From the NCBI GenBank assembly GCA_963700705.1, contig CAVOYQ010000018.1, forward strand, positions 1-64,000: DNA of 64,000 nt. Direction: 5' to 3'. The position numbers and the translations under genes were made by a program. Source of the DNA: JAHEFT01 sp963700705. GTDB lineage: Bacteria > Pseudomonadota > Gammaproteobacteria > Xanthomonadales > SZUA-36. The notes below the pieces were generated by a model, which did not search any database, was not told where the DNA came from, and saw only the letters and a list, made by a program, of their open reading frames with translations. The first letter of the stretch is position 1; every line of letters starts with the position of its first letter. Positions 15,034 to 26,007 of this stretch are shown here, piece after piece.

Positions 15034-15939
15034 TCAGCAATGTCGGTATCTATTTCGCGTTAGCCAGCGGCGCTGCTCCAGCGGCACGATCAGGCTGGAC
15101 GTATCCCAGCGCCCGCCGCCCATGGCCTGGACCTGGGAATAAAACTGGTCGACCAGGGCGGTAACCGGCAGGTGCGCGCCGTTGTTGCGCGCCTCACCCA
15201 GCACGTAGCCCAGGTCCTTGCGCATCCAGTTGACCGCGAAACCGTAATCGAACTTGCCGTCGATCATGGTCGTTGCACGGTTGTCCATTTGCCAGGACTG
15301 TGCGGCGCCCTTGGAAATCACCTCGACCACGGCCCTGGCGTCCAGCCCGGCCTTGCCGGCAAAGTGCAGGGCTTCCGACAAACCCTGGACCAGCCCGGCA
15401 ATGCAGATCTGGTTGACCATCTTGGCCAATTGGCCGGACCCGGAATCGCCGAGGCGTGCCTGCATCCGGGCGTAACAATCGATCAGTGGAGCGGTCCGGG
15501 CCACCGGCTCCTCGTCGCCTCCGATCATCACGGTCAGTTGCCCGTTTTCGGCGCCGGCCTGGCCGCCGGAAACCGGCGCGTCGACAAAAGAAAAACCGAG
15601 CCGCGCGGCTTCAGCGTGCAGTTCCCGGGCGACCTCGGCCGAGGTGGTCGTGTGGTCGACGAAAACCGAGCCGGCTTTCATGTTCCTGAACGCGCCGTCC
15701 GGGCCGAGGGTCACCGAACGCAGGTCGTCGTCGTTGCCCACGCAGCAAAAGACGAAATCCGCGTTCTCCACGGCTGTGGCTGGTGTCGGCGCCGAAGCGC
15801 CCGGATATTCGGTGACCCACTTCTCAGCCTTTGCTGCTGTGCGGTTGTAAACAGTCACCTGGTGGCCGGCCCTGGCGAGATAGCCCGCCATCGGGTAGCC
15901 CATGACGCCCAGGCCAATGAACGATACATTTAAACGCAT
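15034..15939 (-). CDS. NAD(P)-dependent oxidoreductase, 3-hydroxyisobutyrate dehydrogenase family
   Basis: 301 residues with the family start VSFIGLGVMGYPMAGYLA (dinucleotide loop GxGxMG), VTVYNRTAAK for cofactor choice (Asn-Arg suggests NADP), FVDAPVSGGQAGAENGQL as substrate loop, and the catalytic Lys in AKMVNQICIAG. The family includes tartronate semialdehyde reductase, 3-hydroxyisobutyrate dehydrogenase and glyoxylate/succinic semialdehyde reductases; context does not decide among them. Its start is 2 bases after the end of the broken TPR gene upstream. Confidence 0.85.
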   Translation of the reverse strand: MRLNVSFIGLGVMGYPMAGYLARAGHQVTVYNRTAAKAEKWVTEYPGASAPTPATAVENADFVFCCVGNDDDLRSVTLGPDGAFRNMKAGSVFVDHTTTSAEVARELHAEAARLGFSFVDAPVSGGQAGAENGQLTVMIGGDEEPVARTAPLIDCYARMQARLGDSGSGQLAKMVNQICIAGLVQGLSEALHFAGKAGLDARAVVEVISKGAAQSWQMDNRATTMIDGKFDYGFAVNWMRKDLGYVLGEARNNGAHLPVTALVDQFYSQVQAMGGGRWDTSSLIVPLEQRRWLTRNRYRHC

Positions 15940-15940
15940 A

Positions 15941-17832
15941 TCACCAGTCCTTTAATGGAAAATTCAACGGTTTGGCCGGCGGCCAGGGCAAACCGGAGCC
16001 GCCCAGCATGGAACTGAAAACCGGCGTGGCCTCAAGATCAAACGGCGCGCCGCAGGTGCACCAGTATATGGCTTGCATCAGGCTCATGTATCCAAAGGGC
16101 CGGCTGTCGATCAATCCGGCCAGGCGGTTTGCTTCGTTGCGGTTGCCCCTGGCTGCTTCCATGACCAGGGAAATATAATCGTTGGGCCCGTGTTTGCCGA
16201 GAAACTCTTCCTGGTGTTCGAGCGCGGCCGCCTCATCTCCCGCGATCGCGGCGATCATGAACTTCGCGATCAATTGTTCACTGTCCGATCGCAGGTGGGT
16301 ATTGGCCAGTTGTTTCGCAGCGGCTATCTGGCCGTCAGCAGCAAGCGCCAGAATGTTGGCGCGGGTCAACCATTCGCTCTGGAGCCTGAACCATGCCGGT
16401 CCCGGCCGTGGAAATCGCGCCGGCCAGGTCTCCTTCCCACAATTGTGCCTCGGCCATGATGCGCCAGGAGCGCGTCAATAACGGATCACACGTTGCCAGT
16501 CGTTGAAAAGCCTCCTTCAGGTTTCGCGCTTTTCCAAATGCAGCACTGGAGAAGTGTATCCAGTACGCCGCTACGCAACCGGTTGTGGACAAGCTGCTGT
16601 CAACCAGGGCTGACAAACCGTTCCAGTTTCCAAGCACCAGGGCACTGTCGTGTTCCACCGACAACCGCTGGCTGGCATCACCGGCGTAACGAACCACCAG
16701 CTCATAGTTGCGGCGCAGATTTTCCAGTGCGTATTTCACGTCGTCATCGGTGATCGTACCGTCCAGTTCACCGTTTGCCTGGCTCATCAGGATGTGGCTG
16801 TAAAGATCGGTAATATTCTGGTACGCGTCGGGAAAATCCGGCGCGAGCGCAACAGCCGCCTCGAAGTGCGCATTGCCCTGCCGCAGCAGGCTGATCAGGT
16901 TGTCGCTGCCGTGCGCCCGTTCAAACAGTTCCCGGCCTTTCTGGTATTCGATGAAAGCTTCCACGTTGCTGATACCGACGCTGCGCATGCGGTTGCGCAG
17001 CGTGTCGTCGAGCACCACGTCAAGGGCCAGCGCGATTTTCTCCGCGATGTCCTGCTGCACGGCAAACGTGTCCGTCGTGCGGCCGTCAAAGGTTTCGGAC
17101 CACAGGTGAAAGCCGTCTTCCGCGCGGATCAACTGCGCGGTGATGCGCAATTGATCACCGGCCCGGCGCACCGAGCCCTCGACGACATGCGCCACGCCCA
17201 GTTGCCGGGCAATATCTTCGATCGGAACATTCTGTCCTTTGAAATGAAACGCCGAGGTGCGGGCCGTCACCAGCAGGTCCGGCAACTGCGCCAGCGCATT
17301 GATGATCTCCTCGGTCAGCCCGTCGGTGAAATAGTCATCGTCCGGGCCGTTACTCATGGCCACGAACGGCAGCACGGCGACGGACTTCCTGGCGTCCTGG
17401 ATTGCAGCCGGTAGCTCCGGACTCATCCGGAAATTGATCCGATGGTTCCATTTGGGCCGTTGAGACCGGCTCGGGCTCGTCGCTGTCCAGCGCCAGCCGG
17501 TCAAACAATAGAAAACTCACGGCCAGCAGGAGGATGACGATTATGGCCCGATCCAGCTTTCGCGCCGTTCGCGGAGCAATGGACCGCGAACGGTCTACCT
17601 CACTTTCACGTTTCACGCCTTCGGGGGTCCATTCGAATACCCAGGCGATGATCAGCGCCGGAAGGAAGCCGATGGCCACGAAAAAAAGAACATAACGGGC
17701 CACCTCGTCGGAAAAATGCAGGATTGGCCCGATAACGTCGACAATTTGCAGAAGCAGCCAGCTCGCCACCAGGTAGGCAAGGCCGACCCTGAAAACGTTT
17801 CTTCGCTTCAGTTCCTCAAACAGCCCGGACAT
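15941..17832 (-). pseudogene. membrane-anchored TolB/FlgO-like TPR protein, at least two frameshifts
   Basis: Starts at 17832 with MSGLFEELKRRNVFRVG and two membrane segments, then EWTPEGVKRE and a third segment (IIVILLLAVSFLLFD). This is the usual head of a TPR family common in gammaproteobacteria, often called adenylate-cyclase-like. The frame shifts near 17430; the next section holds the TolB/FlgO-type domain (KSVAVLPFVAMS, YFTDGLTEEIINAL, VVEGSVRRAGDQLRIT). It shifts again near 16390, after which TPR-like helices run to 15941. Rejoined it would be about 630 residues. Role unknown, possibly an envelope scaffold. It is followed by a second, more damaged relative. Confidence 0.7.
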
Positions 17833-19010
17833 GTTTTTTCTTGAGTCTCCGATCCAGTCGGCAGAAGGCTGCGATCATAGCATTCCCCTGGCCGGAACGG
17901 CTATTCCGCCGCGCATCGAGGGGTTGGGGGACTTCGTTGCGGATCGCCAGGTTCTGGACCCTGAAGCGTTGCTGCGCCATGTCCTGTTCCAGTTCGGCGA
18001 CCATCCCGCGGAACTCTGCAGACTGGCGCACCCCGTTGAAATTCGGGTTCAGATCGGTCTTCCAGCGCCATTGAAACCGCCAGCCCAGGTCAATGATCCG
18101 CCTGAGCTCGGCGAGCGAGGCCGGCTGGTCGCCAAGGATCGCCAGGGCCTCGGCCTTGACCGGCGCCAGGCCGGCGGGAAACAGCGCATTCGAGAAGCCG
18201 GGCTGATCGTAGGCGGCCAGGATGGCCTCGAGCAGGCTTTGCGCTTTCGTTGATTGCCCGGCCATCTTCAGCAGCAAAGCGAGGTCGGTAGCCTGCACCG
18301 ATGTTACCGGCGGTGATTTCAGGCGGCGCTTTGAACAGCCCCGGATACCGGTCTGAAAAAATCCGGATACCCGATTCGGGGTCGCCGCGCGGCCAAAGCC
18401 TCGTCCCGCTTGATGCGCATGAAGATGGCATCGGAATTCCAGCGATCGGGCAAGTTGAATTTCAGCGCAAGATTGCTGTACTGAAGGGCAATTTCAAAAT
18501 CTCCCGTCATGTAATGATGGCTGGCCTGCATGGCGATCGGCAAGGCTTGATTCGTGACCCGGCTGCCCAGCCATTCCGACCAGTATCCGGCCGACTCGTA
18601 ATCCTCCAGGCAGTCATAAAGCGCGACCATCCATGCGCCGGATTCGAAATCCCGCGGATCGGCCGCCTGCGCCTCGCCCATCCAGTACAGGGCCTGGTCC
18701 AGTTGCCCTTCGGTGATAAATGTCCTGCCGACCGGACCGTATCCGAGTGGACTGGAAGGGTTGATCTCCCGGATCAAGCGCGAAATTGAGGCGGGCCGCG
18801 TCGAAGTTGCCCAGGGCGCTGTAGGCGAGACCTGCCGCGTACAGGATATTTTCGGTCAGGGCGTTGGGTTTCCCCGGCAAATCAGGTCAGCTCAGGTTCG
18901 TTTTCGGCCGGCATCGGAAACCGGGCGGTTCCCAACAATACGGTCACCAGCAAGGCCAGCAGGATCAGGATGCCGGCAGTCAGCCTGTGGAGTCTGGTGA
19001 AACCGGTCAT
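17816..19010 (-). pseudogene. degenerate TPR protein with several frameshifts
   Basis: TPR-type sequence is scattered over the three minus frames. A start at 19010 gives a membrane segment (LTAGILILLALLVTVLLG) and then a stop. LTENILYAAGLAYSALGNFD and INPSSPLGYGPVGRTFI follow in other frames. FESGAWMVALYDCLEDY and DPESGIRIFSDRYPGLF come next, and ATDLALLLKMAGQSTKA to the end at 17816 follows. At least four frame changes occur in 1.2 kb. The C-terminal half resembles the TPR part of the gene just downstream, so a tandem paralogue is likely. Whether the membrane segment at 19010 belongs to the same gene is uncertain. Confidence 0.55.
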
Positions 19011-19011
19011 A

Positions 19012-21595
19012 TCAAGGCTGGCGTGTCGTCTCGGCATTTGGTGGCGGAGCAAATGCGGGAAGCTGGGTGGTTTCAATGACCTGTCCGAAATAAAGGGCGT
19101 TGATATACAGCTTCTCCGTCCCTCGCCAGAAGCCCCTGAACAGCGGAGTGTTGGCAAACCTGACAACCACTCCCTGGCCTTGCTTCTCGGCGATAACGGC
19201 CGGTTGTCCCGCGAAGGCTGCGAGGCGATCTTTGCCAATGAATCCGGCCATCAGCGGGTCACGGGCATATCTCACGGGTGTCGAGTAGGGATTGTTACTG
19301 GGCTTGAGCACGGCAGTGCCCCGACGAAACAGCGGCAAATCCATTCCCGCGTATCCAAAGGCGATCGGGTGGCTCAGGTCGAGCACCGCTGCAACGATCG
19401 CGCCGCCGATGACCTGGTCAGCCTGGTCGGCGGCAAAATCCGCATAGGCGCGGGGCGTTACCGGCTGAATGGCCGGTTCCACCGGTGCCGGCACCGGGCA
19501 GTTTTCAGGCAGGGCTTCGAAGCAGAGGCTTTCCGCCCAATTGGCGGCCCGCCCGATGGCCACCAGCACACCTCCATCCCTGACCCAGCGGGCAATAACC
19601 TGCTTCACTTCATCGCCGAGCGATTCGTATTCTCCGTCGGCGAACAGCAAGTGGGTGTAGTCCCGGATGTTGATGGTGCCCAGTCTCTGTTGTTCAACGA
19701 TGGTAGTGGGAATGCCGAGGCGCTGATCCAGCAAAAACCATTGCTCGCCGACTTCATACGCGGAGGTCGCCTTCGCCTCCGACCAGCAGCGGCCTGACCG
19801 GTTCGACCAGGATGAAATGCTTCGATCCGAGGTCAGGCCCCACGCTGGTCATGGTGCTGGACAGACTGTAAATTTCCAGACCCGCAAGGGCCTGGCGGGT
19901 CAACAGGTCCAGGCCGTCCTGCCGCGCTTCCGGCGCCTGGAGTCCCGACTGGATGATCAGTGTCCCGGGCGCGAAAGACTGCAGGCCGTTGCTGGTCTGG
20001 GCGGAGAAAGACCGGTCCGCGACACGGACCCGGACGCCCGCCTGCAGGAGGTTCTGTAACAGGGCGGGAGCCTCCAGCTGATTCCATGGAATGGCCCAGG
20101 CAGCGGCAGCGGCCTCGGGCGGAAGGCCCTTGCTGGAACCGGCCACATCAGCGTGTTGCGGGATCTTGCTGACCGTTGCAAAAGGCAGGTTGAAAGCCAA
20201 CGGAAGGGTCCAGGCGGATACATCGTAAAACGTGTTGTCCTTAAAACTCGTGCGCTGTTCCATCATGGCTTCGAGCAGGCCAAACTGTGTTTGCTGGACC
20301 GGAATGATCCAGGCGTGCCCGGGCTGGAATTCACGGTTACCTGACCGGGTCGACTCGCCCAGCGGATGGTACTCGACCTGGTGCAGATCGAGTATGTCGA
20401 GAAAAGCCCTGGCTCGTGCCGGGTCGCCGTCATCTCCAATGACCCAGGCATTGAAGTTGCGGCTGGCAGCCCGTTTGCGCATCGAGTCGAAAAATCCGGC
20501 CTGGTAGGCCTTCAAACGCTCCCGCATGGACCATGAGCCTTCCAGGGACGAGAGTGACATCCTGAGATGGTTGGCGACCGCCATCTGAAAGGTTTCGATA
20601 CCGTTGCTGGTTGCGATTTCCTGCCCGAGCACGGCCTTCTGTTCGAACAGGATGCCGATACTGCCGTTGATGTCCGGGTAGGTCGACCCCTTGCCGAAAT
20701 AGAAGTCGTCATAGCCATCCTCGGTGAAATAAGGTTGTCCCGCACGATCCATGGCCCTGGAGTGGTATTGCGCCAGCGCCCGGGTCAGCTCGAGATTTTC
20801 ATCCGGGGTCAGCGGGTTCTGTTGCGAAGGAACGCCCGGCTGGAAGAAAAATCCCGGGTAGCCCTCCTGCTCATGGTGATCGGTGAGGACGTGCGGCAGC
20901 CACCGGTGGTACTCGACAATCCGTGCGCGGGATTCCGGGTTTACCAGCGGCAGCCAGTCGCGGTTCAGGTCGAACCAGTAGTGGTTGGTTCGCCCCTCCG
21001 GCCAGCCCTGAACATGTTGGCGGCTGACCGGGTCGGCAACCGGCACTTTACCGGCGTTGCTGTTCACCCAGCTCGCAAAACGGTTCAGTCCGTCGGGATT
21101 GATACTGGGGTCAATCAATATCACGCTGTCTTCGAGCAGTTCCCTGACGTAGTCGGAGCGCGAGGAGGCCAGGTAATAGGCCACCAGCATCGACGCATTG
21201 CTGCCGCTGGGCTCATCGCCGTGAACGCTGTACCCCAGCCAGACCACCAGCGGCCCGTCGCCTTCCAGGTGCTGCCGGCGCAGTCCGTCCAGTTTCTCCT
21301 GGTTTCCCGCGCTGGTGATGGCCAGTTGCAGCAAGGGGCGCTGCTCAAAGGTATGGCCGATGACCTTGATCGATACCCGTGGAGAAGCCGCGGCCAGGGT
21401 CTGCATGTACCGCACCAGTTGGTCGTGGCTCACGTGCCAGTCGCCGACGTCCCAGCCCAGGACGGATTCCGGGGTCGGGATAGCCGGATCCGGATCAGCG
21501 TCCTGTGGAAGGTAATCGCTGGCGCTTTTCGCGCTGAGGTTCGAGGCGATCAACAAGATGGCCACAAATAAGAGTTTTTTCATGTCATTTTTCAT
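19012..21595 (-). CDS. M14-family zinc carboxypeptidase-like metallopeptidase, one frameshift
   Basis: Signal peptide (MKKLLFVAILLIASNLSA), then an M14 domain: GYSVHGDEPSGSN supplies the H-x-x-E zinc pair, ILIDPSINPDGLNRF follows, LTDHHEQEGYPG supplies the third His region, and IGILFEQ carries the catalytic Glu. The frame ends at 19754 after RPLLVGGEG. The sequence continues in another frame as AYEVGEQWFLLDQRLG and runs to 19012 (LGTINIRDYTHLLF, RWVRDGGVLVAIGR), as in full-length members of about 860 residues. A single-base shift near 19765 separates the parts. Likely a periplasmic or secreted exopeptidase. Confidence 0.8.
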
Positions 21596-21691
21596 CCCTG
21601 CACGCAGGTTATTCTATGAGATACTGGCGCGGAATTCTTTAATGCCCCAATCATGGCCCCAATCATTGCGCGGTCATTCACGGTGACAACG

Positions 21692-22805
21692 ATGAAAACT
21701 TTCCAAAAAGCCTGCTCTCTGTTGATCCTCGCCTGTTCCCTGCAGGCCCAAGCCGGGGACAACGTGTCAGATAAACTGGCGCTGATCAAATTGCCCCCGG
21801 GTTTTGAAATACGTTTGTTTGCCGAGAATGTTCCGAATGCCAGGCAGCTCGCATTGGGGGATCACGGAACCGTTTTTGCCGGGTCGAGAAAAGCCGGGGT
21901 AGTCCATGCGGTGGTCGATCAGGACGGCGATCTTTTTGCAGAAGGAATTTACGTGGTCGATCAGGACCTGAACATGCCAACCGGCGTGGAATTCCGATTC
22001 GGTTCGCTATACGTAGGGGCGGTTGACCGGATCTTGCGATATGACGATATTGAAACCTCGCTGGACCATCCGCCCGAGCCGGAAGTCGTCACTGCGGAGT
22101 TTCCCGCCGAGACGCACCATGGCTGGAAATACCTGCGGTTCGGCCCGGACAGCATGTTGTATGTCCCGGTCGGCGCGCCCTGCAATATTTGTGACGAGCC
22201 GGGGTTTGCCCAGATTCGCCGGATGACTTGCCGACGGCAGTGGCATGGAGGTGTATGCCGAGGGAATCCGCAATAGCGTCGGCCTGGCGTTTCATCCCAA
22301 CACGAAGGCGTTATGGTTCACCGACAACGGGCGGGATTTGATGGGTGATGACATGCCCGGCGACGAACTGAATGTTGCGCCCGAGGCCGGCCTGAACTTT
22401 GGCTACCCCTTTTGCCACCAGGGCGATACCCTTGACCCGGAATTTGGCGCGGGCAAATCCTGTTCGAATTTCACGCCGCCGGCCCTGGTTCTCGGAGCCC
22501 ACGTGGCGGCGCTGGGTTTGACTTTTTATACCGGCGACATGTTTCCACCGTCCTATGTGAATCAATTGTTCATTGCGCAGCACGGTTCCTGGAATCGCAG
22601 TGAAAAATCCGGATACAACATCCTGCTGGTGAAATTTGACGACCAGGGAATGATCACGGGCAGCGAGGTGTTTGCCAGCGGTTGGCTCCAGGGCCAGGAA
22701 AACTGGGGACGGCCCAATGATGTGCTGCAAATGCCGGATGGGTCGCTGCTGGTCTCAGACGACCAGGCCGGGGTGATCTACCGGATCAGTTATTCCGGCC
22801 AATGA
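21692..22805 (+). CDS. PQQ-type sorbosone/glucose dehydrogenase-like beta-propeller, one frameshift
   Basis: Start taken at the ATG at 21692, where a signal peptide begins (FQKACSLLILACSLQAQA). The first part has LPPGFEIRLFAENVPNARQL, GDHGTVFAGSR and LRFGPDSMLYVPVGAPCNIC, typical of soluble PQQ glucose/L-sorbosone dehydrogenases. Near 22225 the frame shifts; the rest begins ADGSGMEVYAEGIRNSVG and continues with LWFTDNGRDLMGDDMPGDE, IAQHGSWNRS and DGSLLVSDD to the stop at 22805. Together they make a normal protein of about 370 residues. Periplasmic oxidoreductase; substrate unknown. Confidence 0.85.
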
Positions 22806-22820
22806 GATAGGAAGCGGGAT

Positions 22821-23618
22821 TTGACCCTGATCCAGATTATCGTCCTGGCGCTGATCCAGGGGTTGACGGAATTCCTTCCGGTTTCCAGTTCCGCTCACCT
22901 GATCCTCGGCAGCCGGGTCTTCGGGTGGCCGGACCAGGGACTGGTGTTTGACGTCGCTACCCACCTGGGCACATTGATCGCCGTATTGATTTACTTTCGT
23001 CACGAGTTGATCGAAATGGCCGGCGCCTGCGTGAGGCCGGTCCGCAGCGACCCGGACCGGCAGCACCGGAAGCTGGCCATCTACCTGATCGTGGCAAGTG
23101 TTCCCGCTTTACTGGTCGGCTTTGCAGCCCGCGACCTGGTAGAACTCTATCTGCGTGACGTGCGCGTCATTGCATGGACCACGATCGGCTTCGGACTGCT
23201 GTTATGGCTGGCTGATGCGGTTGGCTCCAGGCGACGCACGCTGGAAGAAGCCTCGCTGAAAGACGCCCTTTTCATCGGCCTGGCCCAGGCACTGGCCCTG
23301 GTTCCCGGGGTATCGCGTTCCGGCGTGACCATCACGGCCGCGAGGTTCCTCGGCCTTTCGCCGGACGCGGCGGCCCGTTTTTCCTTTCTGCTGGCCATTC
23401 CGATCATCGGTGCGGCCGGTGGCTATGGCGCACTGCGTGTGGCCATGGGCGACGCCCCCATCGAATGGACCCAGTTTGGACTCGCACTGGGGCTGGCAGC
23501 CATTGCCGGGTGGGTTTGCGTCGCCGCGTTTCTCGCCTTGCTGAAGCGGGTGGGATTAATGCCTTTCGTGATTTATCGACTGCTGCTCGGAGTGGTTCTG
23601 ATCTGGATGCTCGTTTAG
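22821..23618 (+). CDS. uppP: undecaprenyl-diphosphatase UppP (BacA)
   Basis: 265 residues starting at a TTG at 22821, with eight or so membrane segments. It has both conserved active-site regions: LTEFLPVSSSAHL near residue 14 and LVPGVSRSGVTI near 155. The enzyme dephosphorylates undecaprenyl diphosphate to recycle the lipid carrier for peptidoglycan synthesis, and confers bacitracin tolerance. Its stop is 3 bases before the first NtrC box of the glnA regulatory region. Confidence 0.95.
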   Translation: MTLIQIIVLALIQGLTEFLPVSSSAHLILGSRVFGWPDQGLVFDVATHLGTLIAVLIYFRHELIEMAGACVRPVRSDPDRQHRKLAIYLIVASVPALLVGFAARDLVELYLRDVRVIAWTTIGFGLLLWLADAVGSRRRTLEEASLKDALFIGLAQALALVPGVSRSGVTITAARFLGLSPDAAARFSFLLAIPIIGAAGGYGALRVAMGDAPIEWTQFGLALGLAAIAGWVCVAAFLALLKRVGLMPFVIYRLLLGVVLIWMLV

Positions 23619-23620
23619 GC

Positions 23621-23667
23621 GCACCGTTTTGGTGCTTGATCATAATCGCAGCGCACTGTTATGGTGC
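23621..23667 (+). promoter_or_regulatory. two NtrC-binding sites upstream of glnA
   Basis: GCACCGTTTTGGTGC at 23621-23635 and GCACTGTTATGGTGC at 23653-23667, 32 bases centre to centre (about three helical turns), both fit GCACY-N5-RGTGC. They precede the sigma-54 promoter by about 150 bases. Confidence 0.85.
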
Positions 23668-23802
23668 GAATGGTGATCTTCTGTCTGAATTCCAGATTCG
23701 ATGAAATGGCCCGGGGATTCTATGGTCGTCGAAATTACCTCTTTTTGCGTGTAAAATGCGTCTATCAGCTTTCTTGTAACCATTCGTGCCGAAGCCTGAA
23801 CT

Positions 23803-23818
23803 TGGCATGAGTCCTGCA
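23803..23818 (+). promoter_or_regulatory. sigma-54 promoter of glnA
   Basis: TGGCATGAGTCCTGCA with GG at 23804-23805 and GC at 23816-23817, 10 bases apart, 48 bases upstream of the glnA ATG. Same arrangement as at glnK. Confidence 0.85.
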
Positions 23819-23865
23819 TTTATATCTTGACCCATTTTGGAACACCACTTACAGGAAGAATAGGA

Positions 23866-25275
23866 ATGAGCACCGAAAAAATTCTCAAATTGATCGAAGA
23901 AAAGAACTTCAAGTTCGTAGACCTGCGGTTCTGCGACACCATGGGCAAGGAACAGCACGTCAGTCTGCCGGTCAGCGCGGTGGATGAAGACCTGTTCGAA
24001 GAAGGCAAGATGTTCGATGGTTCGTCGATCTCCGGCTGGAAAGGCATCAACGAGTCCGACATGGTCCTGATGCCGGACATTTCGACCGCGGTCAAAGATC
24101 CTTTCGCGGAGCAAAAGACCCTGATCATCCGCTGCGACGTGCTGGAGCCCAACACGATGGAAGGCTACAACCGTTGCCCGAGATCGCTGGCCAAGCGTGC
24201 GGAAGCCTATTTGAAGTCCAGCGGGATTGCCGACACCGCGTTTTTCGGACCGGAGCCGGAATTTTTCATCTTCGACGACGTTCGTTTCAAGAACGATATG
24301 CACGGTTGCTCCTACGAGGTTGATTCCGAGGAAGCCGCGTGGAATACCGGGTCCGAGTACGAAGGCGGCAACTTCGGTCATCGTCCGGGAGTCAAAGGCG
24401 GCTATTTCCCGGTTCCCCCGGTCGATTCCCTGCATGACGTCCGGGCCGAGATGTGCCTGCTGATGGAGAAAATGGGTATCGAGGTAGAAGTTCATCATCA
24501 CGAAGTGGGAACGGCCGGGCAGTGCGAAATCGGTACCCGGTTCAACTCGCTGGTCAAAAAGGCCGATGAAGTGCTGAACATGAAGTACGTCATCCACAAT
24601 GTCGCGCACGCCGTTGGAAAAACGGCAACCTTCATGCCCAAGCCCCTGGTCGGGGATAACGGTTCCGGTATGCACGTCCACCAGTCCATCGCCAAGGATG
24701 GAGTCAACCTGATGATGGGCGACGGCTACGGCGGTTTGTCGGAAACGGCGTTCCACTATATTGGCGGCATTTTCAAGCACGCCAGGGCGATCAATGCTTT
24801 TTCCAATTCGACCACCAACAGTTACAAGAGGCTGGTGCCCGGTTTCGAAGCGCCGGTCATGCTCGCCTACTCGGCCCGTAATCGCTCCGCCTCCTGCCGT
24901 ATTCCTTTTGTCAGCAACCCGAAAGCGCGCCGGATTGAAGTTCGATTCGGTGATCCCGCCGGCAACTCATACCTGATTTTTGCGGCGATGTTGATGGCCG
25001 GACTTGACGGTATCAAGAACAAGATTGATCCGGGTCCGCCGATGGACAAGGATCTGTACGATCTGCCGCCCGAGGAAGAAAAGCTCATTCCCACGGTTTG
25101 TTCATCACTGGATCAGGCGTTGGCCGCCCTCGATGCCGACCGGGAATTCCTGAAGGTGGGCGGTGTCTTTGACGATGACCTGATTGATGCTTATATCAGG
25201 CTGAAGATGCGGGAAGTCACAAGATTCCGGGCGAGTACCCATCCCGTAGAGTTTGAAATGTATTATTCTCTGTAA
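23866..25275 (+). CDS. glnA: glutamine synthetase, type I
   Basis: 469 residues from the ATG at 23866, preceded by AGGAAGAATAGGA. A frame reaching to 23827 crosses the promoter region. It shows VDLRFCDTMGKEQH, MFDGSSISGWKGI, the active-site FFGPEPEFFIFDDV, GTAGQCEIGTRF and the ATP-binding KPLVGDNGSGMH. KDLYDLPPEE carries the adenylylation Tyr of the GSI-beta class. It forms a dodecamer making glutamine from glutamate and ammonium. Expression is governed by the NtrC boxes and sigma-54 promoter upstream, and ntrBC follow two genes later. Confidence 0.98.
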   Translation: MSTEKILKLIEEKNFKFVDLRFCDTMGKEQHVSLPVSAVDEDLFEEGKMFDGSSISGWKGINESDMVLMPDISTAVKDPFAEQKTLIIRCDVLEPNTMEGYNRCPRSLAKRAEAYLKSSGIADTAFFGPEPEFFIFDDVRFKNDMHGCSYEVDSEEAAWNTGSEYEGGNFGHRPGVKGGYFPVPPVDSLHDVRAEMCLLMEKMGIEVEVHHHEVGTAGQCEIGTRFNSLVKKADEVLNMKYVIHNVAHAVGKTATFMPKPLVGDNGSGMHVHQSIAKDGVNLMMGDGYGGLSETAFHYIGGIFKHARAINAFSNSTTNSYKRLVPGFEAPVMLAYSARNRSASCRIPFVSNPKARRIEVRFGDPAGNSYLIFAAMLMAGLDGIKNKIDPGPPMDKDLYDLPPEEEKLIPTVCSSLDQALAALDADREFLKVGGVFDDDLIDAYIRLKMREVTRFRASTHPVEFEMYYSL

Positions 25276-25321
25276 CAGGCCCGGGTGGCGTTGGTTCCTA
25301 TGCACTGATCGTGACCCGGCA

Positions 25322-25362
25322 AAACCGCCAGGACCCGCATGGAAGCGGGGCCTGGCGGGTTT
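25322..25362 (+). terminator. terminator/attenuator hairpin after glnA
   Basis: AAACCGCCAGG and CCTGGCGGGTTT form a long stem around an inner ACCCGC/GCGGGG pairing. It lies between glnA and the DUF4124 gene, so read-through would give only low ntrBC expression from the glnA promoter. Confidence 0.65.
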
Positions 25363-25385
25363 CCACACTGTCAAGGAGCACGCTC

Positions 25386-25964
25386 ATGAGCAAAGGAATG
25401 ATTGGCACACTCGTCGCGCTGGTATTTTTACTCATACCGTTTTCTGCCTGTGCCGAAGGCGAAATTTACAAGGTTGTCGATAAGGATGGCAATGTGACCT
25501 TCACCGACCAGCGTCCTTCGGCGGATGCACAGCCGATGGACTTACCCCCCTTGTCGGTGATTACAACCTCTCCTCCGGATTTGCCACCGGCGGCGCCGGC
25601 TGAAGGGGCTGTGGAAGAAGAGCAGCCCGCAGTCCCCACCCTCTCCGATTTGAGGAAAATGTATCGTGATTTCAGGATTACCCGGCCGATGCCGGAAGAG
25701 ACATTCTGGGGTACGGAGAATACCGTTGTCATTACATGGCAGTCCTCGCAGCCGATTTCACCGCAATTGCGGGTGATGGTCATGGTGGACGGGGTGGCGC
25801 AGCAGTCAACGGGTTCCGGCAGTCTCAGCCTGACCCTGGAGCGTGGTGAACACCAGGTCTCTGCAGAGTTGAGGGATGAACGGAATCGCCGGATTGCCAG
25901 TACGGATACCGTGACGTTCTACGTTCAGCAGCATTCCGTCGGACGAAACCGGCGTAGTGGCTAG
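25386..25964 (+). CDS. exported DUF4124 domain protein
   Basis: 192 residues from the ATG at 25386 (CAAGGAGC upstream), with a signal peptide (LVALVFLLIPFSACA). Right after cleavage, EIYKVVDKDGNVTFTDQRP is the DUF4124 motif. A Pro-rich spacer (about 50-85) leads to a C-terminal Ig-like beta domain (TVVITWQSSQPISPQLRVM, GSLSLTLERGEHQVSAEL). Such genes are often found between glnA and ntrB in gammaproteobacteria; the function is unknown. Periplasmic. Confidence 0.85.
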   Translation: MSKGMIGTLVALVFLLIPFSACAEGEIYKVVDKDGNVTFTDQRPSADAQPMDLPPLSVITTSPPDLPPAAPAEGAVEEEQPAVPTLSDLRKMYRDFRITRPMPEETFWGTENTVVITWQSSQPISPQLRVMVMVDGVAQQSTGSGSLSLTLERGEHQVSAELRDERNRRIASTDTVTFYVQQHSVGRNRRSG

Positions 25965-26007
25965 TTCCCCATAGTTACGGGACAGGACACCGGGGCCGGC
26001 CACTGAA

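Noticed and set aside
23659..24780. 373-residue open frame antisense to glnA
   Set aside because: glnA is complete and conserved on the plus strand; the antisense frame has no family features.
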